Positions 7,791 to 16,733 of a stretch of DNA of 64,000 nucleotides are shown here, in pieces. Where the stretch lies: positions 62,001-126,000 of the forward strand of contig JAEWQP010000004.1 of the NCBI GenBank assembly GCA_023399155.1. The letters are read 5' to 3'. Positions within the stretch are counted from its first letter, which is position 1; each line of letters starts with the position of its first letter. The notes under the pieces were generated by a model that was given only the letters and a program-made list of their open reading frames with translations, searched no databases and was not told the origin of the DNA. The position numbers and the translations under genes were made by a program. This DNA comes from Verrucomicrobiota bacterium (lineage in GTDB: Bacteria; Verrucomicrobiota; Verrucomicrobiia; Opitutales; Opitutaceae).

Positions 7791-9206
7791 CTAGTAGGCC
7801 GATTTCGGCGGGAAGATCACTTGCTGCGCGGTGCGGAGCAGGATTTCCACGTCCATCAGGATCGACCAGTTGTTGATATAGAAAATGTCGTAGCGGACGC
7901 GGCGCTCGAGCAGTGAGACCTCGGAGATCTCGCCGCGGAATCCCTTGCACTGCGCGAGTCCCGTGATGCCGGGTTTGACGAAGTGCCGCGTGTAGTAGGC
8001 CTTGAGCACGCGGCTGAATTCCTCGTCGTGCTTCATGAGATGCGGGCGGGGGCCGGCCACGCTCATCTCGCCGACCAGCACGTTGATGAACTGCGGGATC
8101 TCATCGAGGCTGGTTCGGCGCAGGAACTTCCCGAACTTGTAGATCCGGTCGTCGTCGGCGGTGGCCTGCTTGGCCTCGTCGCCCGGCGGACGCACGTACA
8201 TGGTCCGGTACTTGATGATCTTGAACGGCCGCCGGGTCATGCCGGTGCGGGGTTGCGTGTAGAAGACCGGACCGGGCGCCTGCTTGCGCTGGAAATACCA
8301 CACCGCCAGCGTCAACGGCGGGATCACGAAGGCCACCACCGGAAGCGCCACCGCGATGTCGAACACGCGCTTCATGAACCGGTTCACCGGATTCTCCAGC
8401 GGCTCGTCGTCGAGGGTGAAGAACGTGTAGTCGCCTTCGTGGTCGACGACGATGGGGTGGTTGAACTCCTCGGCCCAGTTGTTGAACACGTGCAGGCGGC
8501 AGCCGACCTTCTGGGCCAGCGTGATGACCTGCTCGGTCTGCACGCGGTCGAGGTAGTTTTGCAGGATGATGATCTGGCCGACAAACTGCCGCTTGAGGAT
8601 GCGATCGAGCTGCGAGACCGTTCCGAGGAAACGGGCCGGACAACGCTCGGCGGTGGCCATGCTGCCGTCGTCGCTCAGGTATCCCAGGACGTCGACGCCG
8701 AGATTTGACTTGGACTCGATCCAACGGTGCAGGCGGGCGATTGCGGCCGGACTGCCAATGAGCAGCGTGGGCATCGTCTTGGCGCGAAAGACCGCCTGGC
8801 AGATCAGGTGGGGCAGGTAGCGGTTGCAGAGAAGCAACGCGGAGGCTGCGATCCCGAGAAACACGCCCAGATACATGCGCGTCACGCCGTGGGTCTCTTT
8901 ATCGTAGGCGAACACGAAGGCCAGCAGCACGAGCGAGAGGCGGACCATCTGCTGCTTGGTCAGGTGGATGGCCTGGACCCAGTTGAGCGAGGCGAGCTTC
9001 GGAGCCCAGCGGTGATAGGGCCGCAGGCTGATCACAATGCCGCCGAGGATGGCGACGAAATAGATCTTGAGGTGCGTCTGCTGGAGCTTGGGCAACCATT
9101 CGTGCGCCTGGACGGCTCGCGAGTAGGCCAGAAACAAGCTCGCCAGAATAATCGCCACCCAGATCGCGTGGAGCGTGGTGAGACCTTCTTGTCGATTCTT
9201 GAGCAT
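7791..9206 (-). CDS. Polyprenyl-phosphate sugar-1-phosphate transferase (exopolysaccharide initiation)
   Basis: Transfers a sugar-1-phosphate from a nucleotide sugar to undecaprenyl phosphate, starting an exopolysaccharide repeat unit at the inner membrane. The protein is 471 residues, the size of the WcaJ/WbaP-type family. The N-terminal half has four hydrophobic spans (about residues 10-120) and a CoA-binding-like domain. The C-terminal catalytic domain (about 270-471) has a membrane-entering hydrophobic hairpin and the hallmarks KYRTMY, RRTSLDEIPQFINVL, AGPRP and PGITGLAQ. The DE of SLDEIPQ is the conserved acidic catalytic pair. No other polysaccharide genes adjoin it, so the sugar cannot be predicted. 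A glycosyltransferase about 3 kb away may or may not be related. Confidence 0.9.
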   Translation of the reverse strand: MLKNRQEGLTTLHAIWVAIILASLFLAYSRAVQAHEWLPKLQQTHLKIYFVAILGGIVISLRPYHRWAPKLASLNWVQAIHLTKQQMVRLSLVLLAFVFAYDKETHGVTRMYLGVFLGIAASALLLCNRYLPHLICQAVFRAKTMPTLLIGSPAAIARLHRWIESKSNLGVDVLGYLSDDGSMATAERCPARFLGTVSQLDRILKRQFVGQIIILQNYLDRVQTEQVITLAQKVGCRLHVFNNWAEEFNHPIVVDHEGDYTFFTLDDEPLENPVNRFMKRVFDIAVALPVVAFVIPPLTLAVWYFQRKQAPGPVFYTQPRTGMTRRPFKIIKYRTMYVRPPGDEAKQATADDDRIYKFGKFLRRTSLDEIPQFINVLVGEMSVAGPRPHLMKHDEEFSRVLKAYYTRHFVKPGITGLAQCKGFRGEISEVSLLERRVRYDIFYINNWSILMDVEILLRTAQQVIFPPKSAY

Positions 9207-9571
9207 CGTGTGGACCTAACGGGGAGGGCGGCAGTCGTTGGAGCAGACAGCGTAGCAGAGGGGAGCACCCCATCCAATCGGGCCCGGGCGGCTCGCATGG
9301 TAGGTGAATCCACTAAGACGTTCTGGGGTGTTTGGACGGTTGTCTCAAGCTGCGGTACGTGATTTACAAACTACTGGCATCAGGCGATTTGCGGGATCAG
9401 GAGAGGACTGATTGAGCGATAAACCGCGGCCGCGGTACACGCCTCGACTGGGGAAATTTCACCCAAAGCGTCTGCGACAAGCTTCCGGATTCCGACGCGA
9501 GGATTAAACGGTCGATCAGGCCAACCTTTTTGGGCTTTCGTGCCGCTGCCGAATCGCCCGTGATCCAGCCC
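9207..9571. other. Divergent intergenic region before the sugar transferase and rapA
   Basis: This 365-base gap separates the divergent starts of the sugar transferase and the RapA-like gene, so promoters for both should lie here. I cannot point to convincing -35/-10 boxes, and I see no repeat or RNA gene. The in-frame extension of the RapA frame back to 9530 has no family similarity and is treated as untranslated. Confidence 0.4.
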
Positions 9572-12427
9572 ATGCCTTTGGACACGGTGGGACAGCGCTG
9601 TATGAGCGAGCGGGAGCCCGAACTCGGACTCGGTGTGGTCGCGAGCCTCGATCGCTCGCGCATGGCGATCCGGTTTCCGGCCACTGGGGAGGAGCGGATC
9701 TATGCGGCCGGCTCCCCCGTGGTCCGGCGCGTGACCTTTCGCGTCGGCGAAACCATCGCCCGAAGAGATGGCCGCACCTTCACCGTGGAAACCTCCGAGG
9801 AGCAGGACGGCCTGTTCATGTACCGCGGCGGAGGCGTGAGCGCGCGGGAGGATGAGATCTCAGATGTCACCAACGTGGCGAATCCCCAGGAACGCCTGCT
9901 CGCCGGTCAGGCCGACGACGGCGAGGTCTTTGGCCTACGTCTCCGCGCGCTGGACGTGCAGGCGCGCGTGCGCCAGTCGGCGGTGCGCGGTTTTCTCGGT
10001 GGCCGGCTGGAACTGATTCCACATCAGTTCTACATCCTTCACGAGGTCGCGTCGCGGCAGATCCCGCGCGTCCTCCTCGCCGACGAAGTGGGCCTGGGGA
10101 AGACCATCGAGGCGTGCCTCATCGTTCAGCGGTTGCTCGTGACCGGGCGTGCGACGCGCGTGCTCGTGCTCGTGCCCGAGACGCTCGTGCACCAGTGGTT
10201 TGTTGAGCTGCTGCGCCGCTTCAACCTGTGGTTTTCCATCTTCGATGCGGCGCGCTGTGAGGCCGGGGCAGCCGGCGACCCGACCGGGAACCCTTTCCTC
10301 GGCGAACAGCTGGCACTCGCGAGCGTGTCGTTTCTGGCGGGCGACCCCGACCGTGCCGCCCAGGCGATCGCGGCGGGGTGGGACATGGTCGTGGTGGACG
10401 AAGCGCACCATCTCGCGTGGTCACCGCAGTCGGTGAGTCGTGAATACGCCCTCGTGGAACAGCTGGCGCGTCGCTCGCCCGGGCTGCTGCTGTTGACCGC
10501 CACGCCGACGCAACTCGGGATTGAAGGGCATTTCGCGCGGCTTCGCCTCCTCGACCCCGATCGCTACGCCGATCTCCAGACGTTTGTCGCCGAATCCGAA
10601 GGCTATACTGCCGTGGCGGAGATTGCCGGGCGCATCCTGGAGGGGAAGCCGCTCAAGCCGAAGGATCACGCCGCGCTCAAACGGATCTTCACGCGCGATG
10701 CCGAGGGGCTCCAGCGCCACCTCGATGAGCTTGCCGCGGGCGCGCCGGGCGCGCACGACCGGCTCATCCGTGCCCTGCTCGACCAGCATGGCACCGGGCG
10801 TGTGATCTTCCGCAACACCCGCGCCGCCATGAGCGGATTCCCGAAGCGGAGGTACTGCCCCGCGAGGCTCGAGAGCGACAGCCCGCCACTGCTGGCGCGG
10901 GTGGCCCGGGAACTCGAGGCCGAGGAGACGGGCAACGAGTCGGGCATCCGGTATTCGTTTCGCGACGACCCTCGCGTGGAGTGGCTCGCGAAATTCCTCA
11001 AGGATCACCGGAAGGCCAAGGTCCTCCTCATCTGCCGCTCCCAGCGCAAGGTCGCCGCGATCGAGTCCGCCCTGCAGGATCGCGTGAAGCTCAAGGTCGG
11101 CCTCTTCCATGAGGGGCTCCCGCTCGTCCAGCGCGATCGCAACGCCGCGTGGTTCGCCGAACCGGATGGCGCGCAGCTGCTGATCTGCTCGGAGATCGGC
11201 AGCGAGGGGCGCAATTTCCAGTTCGCGCACCATCTGGTGCTTTTCGACCTCCCGCTCAATCCGGGCCTGGTCGAGCAGCGCATCGGCCGGCTCGACCGTA
11301 TCGGGCAGACGGAGACGATCCGCGTGCACGTCCCCTTCCTGGCGGGAAGCGCCGACGTACTCGTCGCCCGCTGGTACGATGAGGGGCTGGACGCGTTCGA
11401 AACGCCGCTGCACGGAGGGACGGAGTTCGTCGACCATTTCCGGGAACGGCTGCTCGTGCTCGCCGCTGCGACCGCGCTCGGCGGTGCCCGCGCGGCCGAC
11501 GCCGCCCGCGAATTCGCGGCCCTTGTCGCCGAGACCGCGGCATTCCGCAAGGCACTGCTGCAGAAGCTCGCCAAGGGCCGTGACCGTCTCCTTGAGATCA
11601 ATTCCTTCGACCGCGGCGTGGCTGATGGCGTGATCGCACGAATCCGGGAGGCCGACGCCGATCCAACGCTCCGCACCTTCATGGCCGACCTGCTCGACCA
11701 TTTCGGCGTGCGCATGATCGAGCACGAGGGCGGCGATCTCTCGCTCGACCCGAGTCACGCCTACATCGAGGGCTTTCCGTCCATCCCGCGCGAGGGCATG
11801 CTCGCGACCTACGATCGGCGCCGCGCCATCGCACGCGAGGACATCCGGTTCATCTCGGGGGATCATCCGCTGGTGCGGGACGCACTCGACTTGCTGCTCA
11901 ATTCGCCGCGGGGGACGACGTCGTTCGGCGTCATCGCCTCGGGCAAACCCAACCTCCTGCTGGAGGCGGTTTTCGTGCTCGAGGCCATCGCCGATGCGCG
12001 CTGGCACGTCGATGAGTTTCTCGCGCCCATGCCGGTGCGCGTACTCGTGGACGTGCGCGGACGCGACATCACCGATGAGCATCCAGCGGACGAGTTTGCG
12101 GCGGACGTCGAGGACGGCGACCTTGCGCGTTTCCTCGAGCGTCCAAGTTTCCGCGCCGACATGGTCCGGGCGCTCGCGGCGGCGGCGGAGCGTGCCGCCG
12201 CCGGTCGGCTCGATCCGATCCGACTTCGCGCAGTGGAACGGGCGGAGAGCGTCCTCGCGCCCGCCCTCGAGCGCCTCGTGGCGCTGCAGCGGATCAACGA
12301 TCTCGTGCGGGCGGAGGAGATCGACCTCGCGCGCGAACGGCTCGAACGCACGCGCGAGGCCATCGGGCAGTCGCGGCTCAGGCTCGATTCGCTCCGGCTG
12401 GTCCTCGAGGGGGATGCCGGCGACTAG
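9572..12427 (+). CDS. rapA: RapA-type RNA-polymerase-associated SWI2/SNF2 ATPase
   Basis: RapA binds core RNA polymerase and uses ATP to recycle stalled or post-termination complexes. The protein is 951 residues, close to the 968 of E. coli RapA. The start at 9572 is chosen because MPLDTVGQRCMSEREPELG aligns with the RapA N-terminus; an ATG at 9602 is possible. Tudor-like N-terminal domains occupy roughly residues 1-110. Walker A is ADEVGLGKT (about 170-178), the DEAH box is VVDEAHH (about 273), and the helicase C lobe carries EIGSEGRNFQFAHHLVLFDL and QRIGRLDRIGQ (about 545-580). A long C-terminal region typical of RapA follows. No methylase or nuclease neighbours it, so a defence role is unlikely. 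The gene stands alone between surface-sugar genes. Confidence 0.88.
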   Translation: MPLDTVGQRCMSEREPELGLGVVASLDRSRMAIRFPATGEERIYAAGSPVVRRVTFRVGETIARRDGRTFTVETSEEQDGLFMYRGGGVSAREDEISDVTNVANPQERLLAGQADDGEVFGLRLRALDVQARVRQSAVRGFLGGRLELIPHQFYILHEVASRQIPRVLLADEVGLGKTIEACLIVQRLLVTGRATRVLVLVPETLVHQWFVELLRRFNLWFSIFDAARCEAGAAGDPTGNPFLGEQLALASVSFLAGDPDRAAQAIAAGWDMVVVDEAHHLAWSPQSVSREYALVEQLARRSPGLLLLTATPTQLGIEGHFARLRLLDPDRYADLQTFVAESEGYTAVAEIAGRILEGKPLKPKDHAALKRIFTRDAEGLQRHLDELAAGAPGAHDRLIRALLDQHGTGRVIFRNTRAAMSGFPKRRYCPARLESDSPPLLARVARELEAEETGNESGIRYSFRDDPRVEWLAKFLKDHRKAKVLLICRSQRKVAAIESALQDRVKLKVGLFHEGLPLVQRDRNAAWFAEPDGAQLLICSEIGSEGRNFQFAHHLVLFDLPLNPGLVEQRIGRLDRIGQTETIRVHVPFLAGSADVLVARWYDEGLDAFETPLHGGTEFVDHFRERLLVLAAATALGGARAADAAREFAALVAETAAFRKALLQKLAKGRDRLLEINSFDRGVADGVIARIREADADPTLRTFMADLLDHFGVRMIEHEGGDLSLDPSHAYIEGFPSIPREGMLATYDRRRAIAREDIRFISGDHPLVRDALDLLLNSPRGTTSFGVIASGKPNLLLEAVFVLEAIADARWHVDEFLAPMPVRVLVDVRGRDITDEHPADEFAADVEDGDLARFLERPSFRADMVRALAAAAERAAAGRLDPIRLRAVERAESVLAPALERLVALQRINDLVRAEEIDLARERLERTREAIGQSRLRLDSLRLVLEGDAGD

Positions 12428-12560
12428 CGGTCGGCAGGCCGGCCCGAGGTGTGGTTTTGGATCGCAAGGCCCCGGACTGCGTCGGTAATCCCCACCGCCG
12501 CCGACTCCGGCCGCCGGCCGCATGTGCGGCGCACACCGGCGCATCCTTCCCGAGAATACC

Positions 12561-13379
12561 ATGAGCGATCCTGCAACGAACGCGTCCGGCACCGTCGCGA
12601 TCGGCGTCTTCTTCCGCAATGCCGGCAAATACCTGCGCGAATGGTTGCTGTTCCACACCGCCGCCGGCGTTGACAGGTTCTACCTGTACAACAACGACTC
12701 CGACGACGATTTCGCGGCGGTGGTCGAGCCTTGGGTGCGACGCGGCCTCGCCGAGGTGATCGACTGGCCCGGCGCGCTGCAGCAGGGGCCGGCGTTTGAT
12801 GACTGCATCAGGCGCGCCCGCGGGCACGCCACATGGCTCGCCCTGCTGGACGACGATGAGTTCCTTTTCGACAGCCGCGGCGAGCCGCTGGGGGAGGTCC
12901 TCCGCGCCTATCCCGACGTCGGCGGCCTGGCGGTCTCATGGTATCTCTACGGCACGTCCGGCCGGATCTACGAGGAGCCGGATTACGTCGTGCGGCGCTT
13001 CGTGCGTCGCCGCGCGGAAATCGATCAGCACCACAAATGTATCGTCCGGCCGGAGCGGGTCACACGGACCCTGGTCCTCGGCCACCTCGCGGAGTGCGTC
13101 CCCGGATACACGATCGTGGACCAGCTGAACCGCCCGGTCACGACACCCACCTCGGCCACACCGGCGCGCGAGCGGCTTCGCATCAACCACTACCTCACAA
13201 AATCCGTGATGGAGATGATCGCGCGCCGGACGGCCCGCGATCCGATCACGGGAGACCAACCGCGCCGTTCGCTCATCGAGTGGCTCACGAGCGAGAAGGA
13301 CTGGAACATGGTCGAGGATGCGTCGGCACAGCGGTTCCTCGGGCGCATGGAATCGGTCGCGGCGGAATTTCCCGCCTGA
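12561..13379 (+). CDS. Glycosyltransferase, GT92/DUF23-like
   Basis: A 272-residue soluble protein with the pattern of glycosyltransferase family 2/92-like enzymes. AIGVFFRNAGKYLREWLLFH (residues 13-32) opens the nucleotide-binding fold, YLYNNDSDD follows, and the metal-binding DDDEFLF motif with D97-D99 lies in LALLDDDEFLF. The later INHYLTKS segment (about residue 205) corresponds to the conserved NHY-x-x-KS of DUF23 proteins. Donor and acceptor are unknown. The ATG at 12561 fits the family start better than an upstream in-frame ATG at 12522. It follows rapA by 133 bases on the same strand and has no polysaccharide operon around it. Confidence 0.8.
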   Translation: MSDPATNASGTVAIGVFFRNAGKYLREWLLFHTAAGVDRFYLYNNDSDDDFAAVVEPWVRRGLAEVIDWPGALQQGPAFDDCIRRARGHATWLALLDDDEFLFDSRGEPLGEVLRAYPDVGGLAVSWYLYGTSGRIYEEPDYVVRRFVRRRAEIDQHHKCIVRPERVTRTLVLGHLAECVPGYTIVDQLNRPVTTPTSATPARERLRINHYLTKSVMEMIARRTARDPITGDQPRRSLIEWLTSEKDWNMVEDASAQRFLGRMESVAAEFPA

Positions 13380-13571
13380 GAAACCACGCGGCGCGGCGCC
13401 GACGCGCGGAGCCCGCCCGGACGCTGCTTCCGGTGGAGTCACCGGGAGTTCCGGGAGGCATTGTCGGCACGCTTCTGGTCCGCCCGTGCGATCGGTGATT
13501 GAACGCGATCAGGGAAACCTTCATCTCCTCCTACAGCTTTCGACCTACCGTTCCCGGTCGGCCCCTTTCCC

Positions 13572-14798
13572 ATGGCTTCGGACAAGCACACCCTCGATGC
13601 CCTGAAAATCCATCGCCCTGCCGCAGCGGCTCGTTCGCGGACACCCTGGCTGATTGCGACCATCATCGCGCTGCTGGTGGTCGGCCTCGTCGCTTGGTGG
13701 CTGATGCGTCCGAAGGCGATCGCGGTCCGCACCGCCATGGCTCGCGCGGTCGCGATGGAAAACGGCGGGAGCGCCCGGACGCTGCTCAACGCGTCCGGCT
13801 ACGTCACTGCGCGCCGCGCGGCGACGGTTTCCTCCAAAGTCACGGGCCGCGTCATCGATGTGCTGGTGGAGGAGGGCATGAAGGTCGAGGAAGGCCAGGT
13901 GTTGTCTCACCTCGACGCATCCAATGTCACCGTCAACCTGCGCCTGGCCGAGGCCCAGCTGGAGGCCGCTCGCGTGGCGCTGGGCGAGGTGGAAGCCAAT
14001 CTGGCGCTGGCGGAAAAGAACTATGAGCGCTCGTCGGCGCTCTCCGAGGCCAACGTGGTCAGCGTGTCGGACCTCGACCGCGCCGTCGCGGAGCGTGCGG
14101 CCTTGCAGGCCCGGCTCGCGCGCCAGCGCTCGGAGATCCTCGTTGCCGAACAGCAGGTCGCGACCTGGCAGCAGCAGGTCGATGATACGATCATTCGCGC
14201 CCCCTTTGCCGGCGTGGTCACCTCGAAGAATGCACAGCCCGGCGAGATGATCTCGCCCATTTCCGCCGGCGGCGGATTCACGCGCACCGGCATCTGCACG
14301 CTCGTGGACATGTCGTCCCTCGAGGTCGAGGTGGACGTCAACGAGAGCTACATCAACCGCGTGCAACCCGACCAGCCGGTCGCGGTCACGCTCGATGCCT
14401 ATCCGGACTGGCGCATCGCCGCCAGGGTCATCGCTATCATTCCCACGGCTGACCGCCAGAAGGCGACGGTGCGCGTGCGCGTCGGCTTTGAGCAGCTCGA
14501 TCCGCGGATCCTGCCCGACATGGGACTCAAGGTCGCCTTCCAGGAGACCGAAACCCGGTCGGCTCCGACCGGCGTCGCGCGAAGCGCCGTCGTCGTGCCC
14601 GCGGGCGCGGTGCGCCGCTCCGGCGATCGCGATGTCGTCTGGATCGTGCGCGACGGGCGCGTGGAGCGCCGTGCGGTCAACGTCGCCGCCCGGCACGGCG
14701 ACGAAGTGACGGTCGCGGCCGGGTTGAGCGGCGGCGAGAAAGTCGTTATCCAAGCGCCGGATACCATCGCGGACGGCGTCCGCGTCACCGAATCATGA
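13572..14798 (+). CDS. Periplasmic adaptor (membrane fusion) protein, MacA/HlyD family
   Basis: The adaptor of a tripartite efflux or export system, anchored in the inner membrane and linking an ABC transporter to the outer membrane. The protein is 408 residues. One N-terminal membrane helix (about 26-44, PWLIATIIALLVVGLVAWWL) is followed by a biotinyl-lipoyl half-motif (GYVTARRAATVSSKVTGRV, about 75-93), a long coiled-coil hairpin (about 115-200) rich in Ala/Glu/Leu heptads, the second lipoyl half (IRAPFAGVVTSKNAQPGE) and beta-barrel domains. The stop overlaps the ATG of the ATPase gene (ATGA), so the two are coupled. Substrate is unknown. Confidence 0.9.
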   Translation: MASDKHTLDALKIHRPAAAARSRTPWLIATIIALLVVGLVAWWLMRPKAIAVRTAMARAVAMENGGSARTLLNASGYVTARRAATVSSKVTGRVIDVLVEEGMKVEEGQVLSHLDASNVTVNLRLAEAQLEAARVALGEVEANLALAEKNYERSSALSEANVVSVSDLDRAVAERAALQARLARQRSEILVAEQQVATWQQQVDDTIIRAPFAGVVTSKNAQPGEMISPISAGGGFTRTGICTLVDMSSLEVEVDVNESYINRVQPDQPVAVTLDAYPDWRIAARVIAIIPTADRQKATVRVRVGFEQLDPRILPDMGLKVAFQETETRSAPTGVARSAVVVPAGAVRRSGDRDVVWIVRDGRVERRAVNVAARHGDEVTVAAGLSGGEKVVIQAPDTIADGVRVTES

Positions 14799-15499
14799 GC
14801 ACTGCCACCACCACGGACTCCCTGGTCCGCATCCAGGGTGTCGACAAGACCTTCCGCCGCGGGTCCGAGGAGATCCACGTGCTGACCGGCCTCGATCTCG
14901 AGGTGAAACCCGGCGAGTTTCTCGCCCTCATGGGGCCGTCCGGCTCGGGCAAGTCCACGCTGCTCAACCTGATCGGCGGCCTCGACCGCGCGACCCGCGG
15001 CACGGTCGAGATCGGTGGCGACCGCGTCGACCAGATGTCCGACCGTCAGCTCGCCGGCTGGCGCGCGCGGCACATCGGTTTCGTCTTCCAGTTCTACAAC
15101 CTGCTGCCCGTGCTCTCGGCCGAGCGCAATGTCGAGCTGCCGCTGCTCCTGACCCACCTGTCCAAGGCCGAGCGTCGCAAGCATGTGGAGACAGTCCTGC
15201 AGGTGGTCGGCCTGACCCATCGCGCGAAGGCCTTCCCGCGCACGCTCTCCGGCGGCGAACAGCAGCGCGTCGGCATCGCCCGCGCCATCGTCACCGATCC
15301 CACGATCCTGCTCTGCGACGAGCCGACCGGCGATCTCGACCGCAAGTCCGGCGACGAGATCCTCGCCCTCCTGCAGGCGCTCAACCGCGACCAGGGCAAG
15401 ACCATCATCATGGTCACGCATGACCCGCACGCCTCCCTGCGCGCCAGCCGGATCGTCTACCTCAACAAGGGCCAGCTCTTCGCGCAGCCGCCGGAGTGA
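14795..15499 (+). CDS. ABC transporter ATP-binding protein, MacB/LolD class
   Basis: The ATPase subunit of the same export system. The protein is 234 residues. Walker A is GPSGSGKST (about residues 48-56), the Q-loop lies in FQFYNLLP, the signature is [14 protein letters not shown] (about 150), Walker B is [12 protein letters not shown] and the H-loop is VTHD. The EPTGDLD sequence and the size mark the LolD/MacB/FtsE class, which drives mechanotransmission rather than transport through the membrane. It overlaps the adaptor gene by 4 bases and is followed after 31 bases by the first permease. Confidence 0.93.
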   Translation: MSTATTTDSLVRIQGVDKTFRRGSEEIHVLTGLDLEVKPGEFLALMGPSGSGKSTLLNLIGGLDRATRGTVEIGGDRVDQMSDRQLAGWRARHIGFVFQFYNLLPVLSAERNVELPLLLTHLSKAERRKHVETVLQVVGLTHRAKAFPRTLSGGEQQRVGIARAIVTDPTILLCDEPTGDLDRKSGDEILALLQALNRDQGKTIIMVTHDPHASLRASRIVYLNKGQLFAQPPE

Positions 15500-15521
15500 G
15501 GCTCCGGCCAGACCGAACCCC

Positions 15522-15527
15522 GGAGGT
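15522..15527 (+). promoter_or_regulatory. Shine-Dalgarno sequence of the first permease
   Basis: GGAGGT ends 3 bases before the ATG at 15531. The spacing is short but this is one of the few strong ribosome-binding sites in the window. It decides the start in favour of MKFFHLVYRNLG over the upstream extension of the frame, which overlaps the ATPase gene. Confidence 0.6.
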
Positions 15528-15530
15528 CCC

Positions 15531-16694
15531 ATGAAGTTCTTCCACCTCGTCTATCGCAACCTCGGGCGGCGCAAGCTGCGCACGGCGCTGACGTTCCTGT
15601 CGATCCTCGTCGCCTTTCTCATGTTCGGCGTCCTCAGCGCGATGCGGGTCGCGCTCACCGGGGTGGACAGCATCGCGGACAACAACCGCCTGATCGTGCG
15701 CCACCGCGTGTCGTTCCTGCAGCTCCTGCCGCATGCCTACATGGCGCGGATTGCCCGTATCCCCGGTGTGGAGACCGTCGCCCATCAGACCTGGTTCGGC
15801 GGCATTTTCGGGGAGCAGAAGGTCCAGTTCGCAACGATCGCGGTCGATCCGGCGACGTTCCTCGCGATGAATCCCGAGTACACGATCGCGGCCGACCAGA
15901 TGGAGGCCTGGGCGCGGACGCGCACCGGCGCCGTGATCGGGCGGGAGCTCGCGCTGAAGTTCGACTGGAAAATCGGCCAGCGTGTGCCGCTGATCTCGAC
16001 GATCTGGCCGAACAAGTCGGGAGGCGCCTGGGAGTTCGACGTGGTCGGGATCTACGAGGCGACGAAGAAGGGCGTGGACCAGACGAGTTTCTTCTTCCGC
16101 TTCGACTACTTCGACGAGGCGCGGCTCTACGGTGAGGGGCAGGTCGGCTGGTATCAGGTGCGGCTGGCGGACCCGAAGGCGGCCGCCGAGGTCGCAGCCG
16201 CGATCGACAATGAGTTCGCGAACTCGGCCGCCGAGACCAAGTCGGAGTCGGAGGCGGCGATGTTCCAGGGATTCATCGCCCAGATCGGCGACATAGGAAA
16301 GATCGTCACGGCGATCCTGGGGGCGGTGTTCTTCACCATCCTTCTCGTCGCCGCGAATACGATGGCGCAGTCCGTGCGCGAACGCACCCAGGAACTCGGC
16401 GTGCTCAAGGCCATGGGGTTCACCAACGAGCTGGTCCTCGGCGTCGTGCTGGGGGAGGCGATCACGATCGGCCTCCTCGGCGGCCTCGCCGGGCTCGCCG
16501 TGGGCTGGTTGTTCGTCACCGGTGTTTCCGAGACGCCGATGATGCGGCAGTACTTTCCGCTCTTCACCCTGCGTTCCGGCGATCTCATCCTGGGCGTCGT
16601 GCTGGCACTGGTGCTTGGAATCATCTCGGGCCTTCTGCCGAGCCTGCAGGCGATGCGGCTGCGCGTGGCCGACGCGCTGCGCCGCGACGCGTGA
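15531..16694 (+). CDS. ABC transporter permease, FtsX/MacB-like (first)
   Basis: A 387-residue permease with the FtsX/MacB layout. One N-terminal helix (about 16-40, LRTALTFLSILVAFLMFGVL) leads into a large periplasmic MacB core domain (about 45-255), then three C-terminal helices (about 265-380) close the protein. The block ERTQELGVLKAMGFTNELVL (about 285) is the conserved coupling segment that contacts the ATPase. It shares operon and topology with the next permease but little sequence, so the transporter is probably a heterodimer. A MacB-type efflux or a lipoprotein-release role cannot be told apart from sequence alone. Confidence 0.9.
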   Translation: MKFFHLVYRNLGRRKLRTALTFLSILVAFLMFGVLSAMRVALTGVDSIADNNRLIVRHRVSFLQLLPHAYMARIARIPGVETVAHQTWFGGIFGEQKVQFATIAVDPATFLAMNPEYTIAADQMEAWARTRTGAVIGRELALKFDWKIGQRVPLISTIWPNKSGGAWEFDVVGIYEATKKGVDQTSFFFRFDYFDEARLYGEGQVGWYQVRLADPKAAAEVAAAIDNEFANSAAETKSESEAAMFQGFIAQIGDIGKIVTAILGAVFFTILLVAANTMAQSVRERTQELGVLKAMGFTNELVLGVVLGEAITIGLLGGLAGLAVGWLFVTGVSETPMMRQYFPLFTLRSGDLILGVVLALVLGIISGLLPSLQAMRLRVADALRRDA

Positions 16695-16733
16695 CAGGAA
16701 GGAAACGTAACCACAAGTTCGCTACGCTGAGCC

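Noticed and set aside
9572..12427. SNF2 helicase of a DISARM-like or restriction system
   Set aside because: The N-terminus and C-terminus match RapA, and no methyltransferase, PLD nuclease or specificity gene is adjacent.
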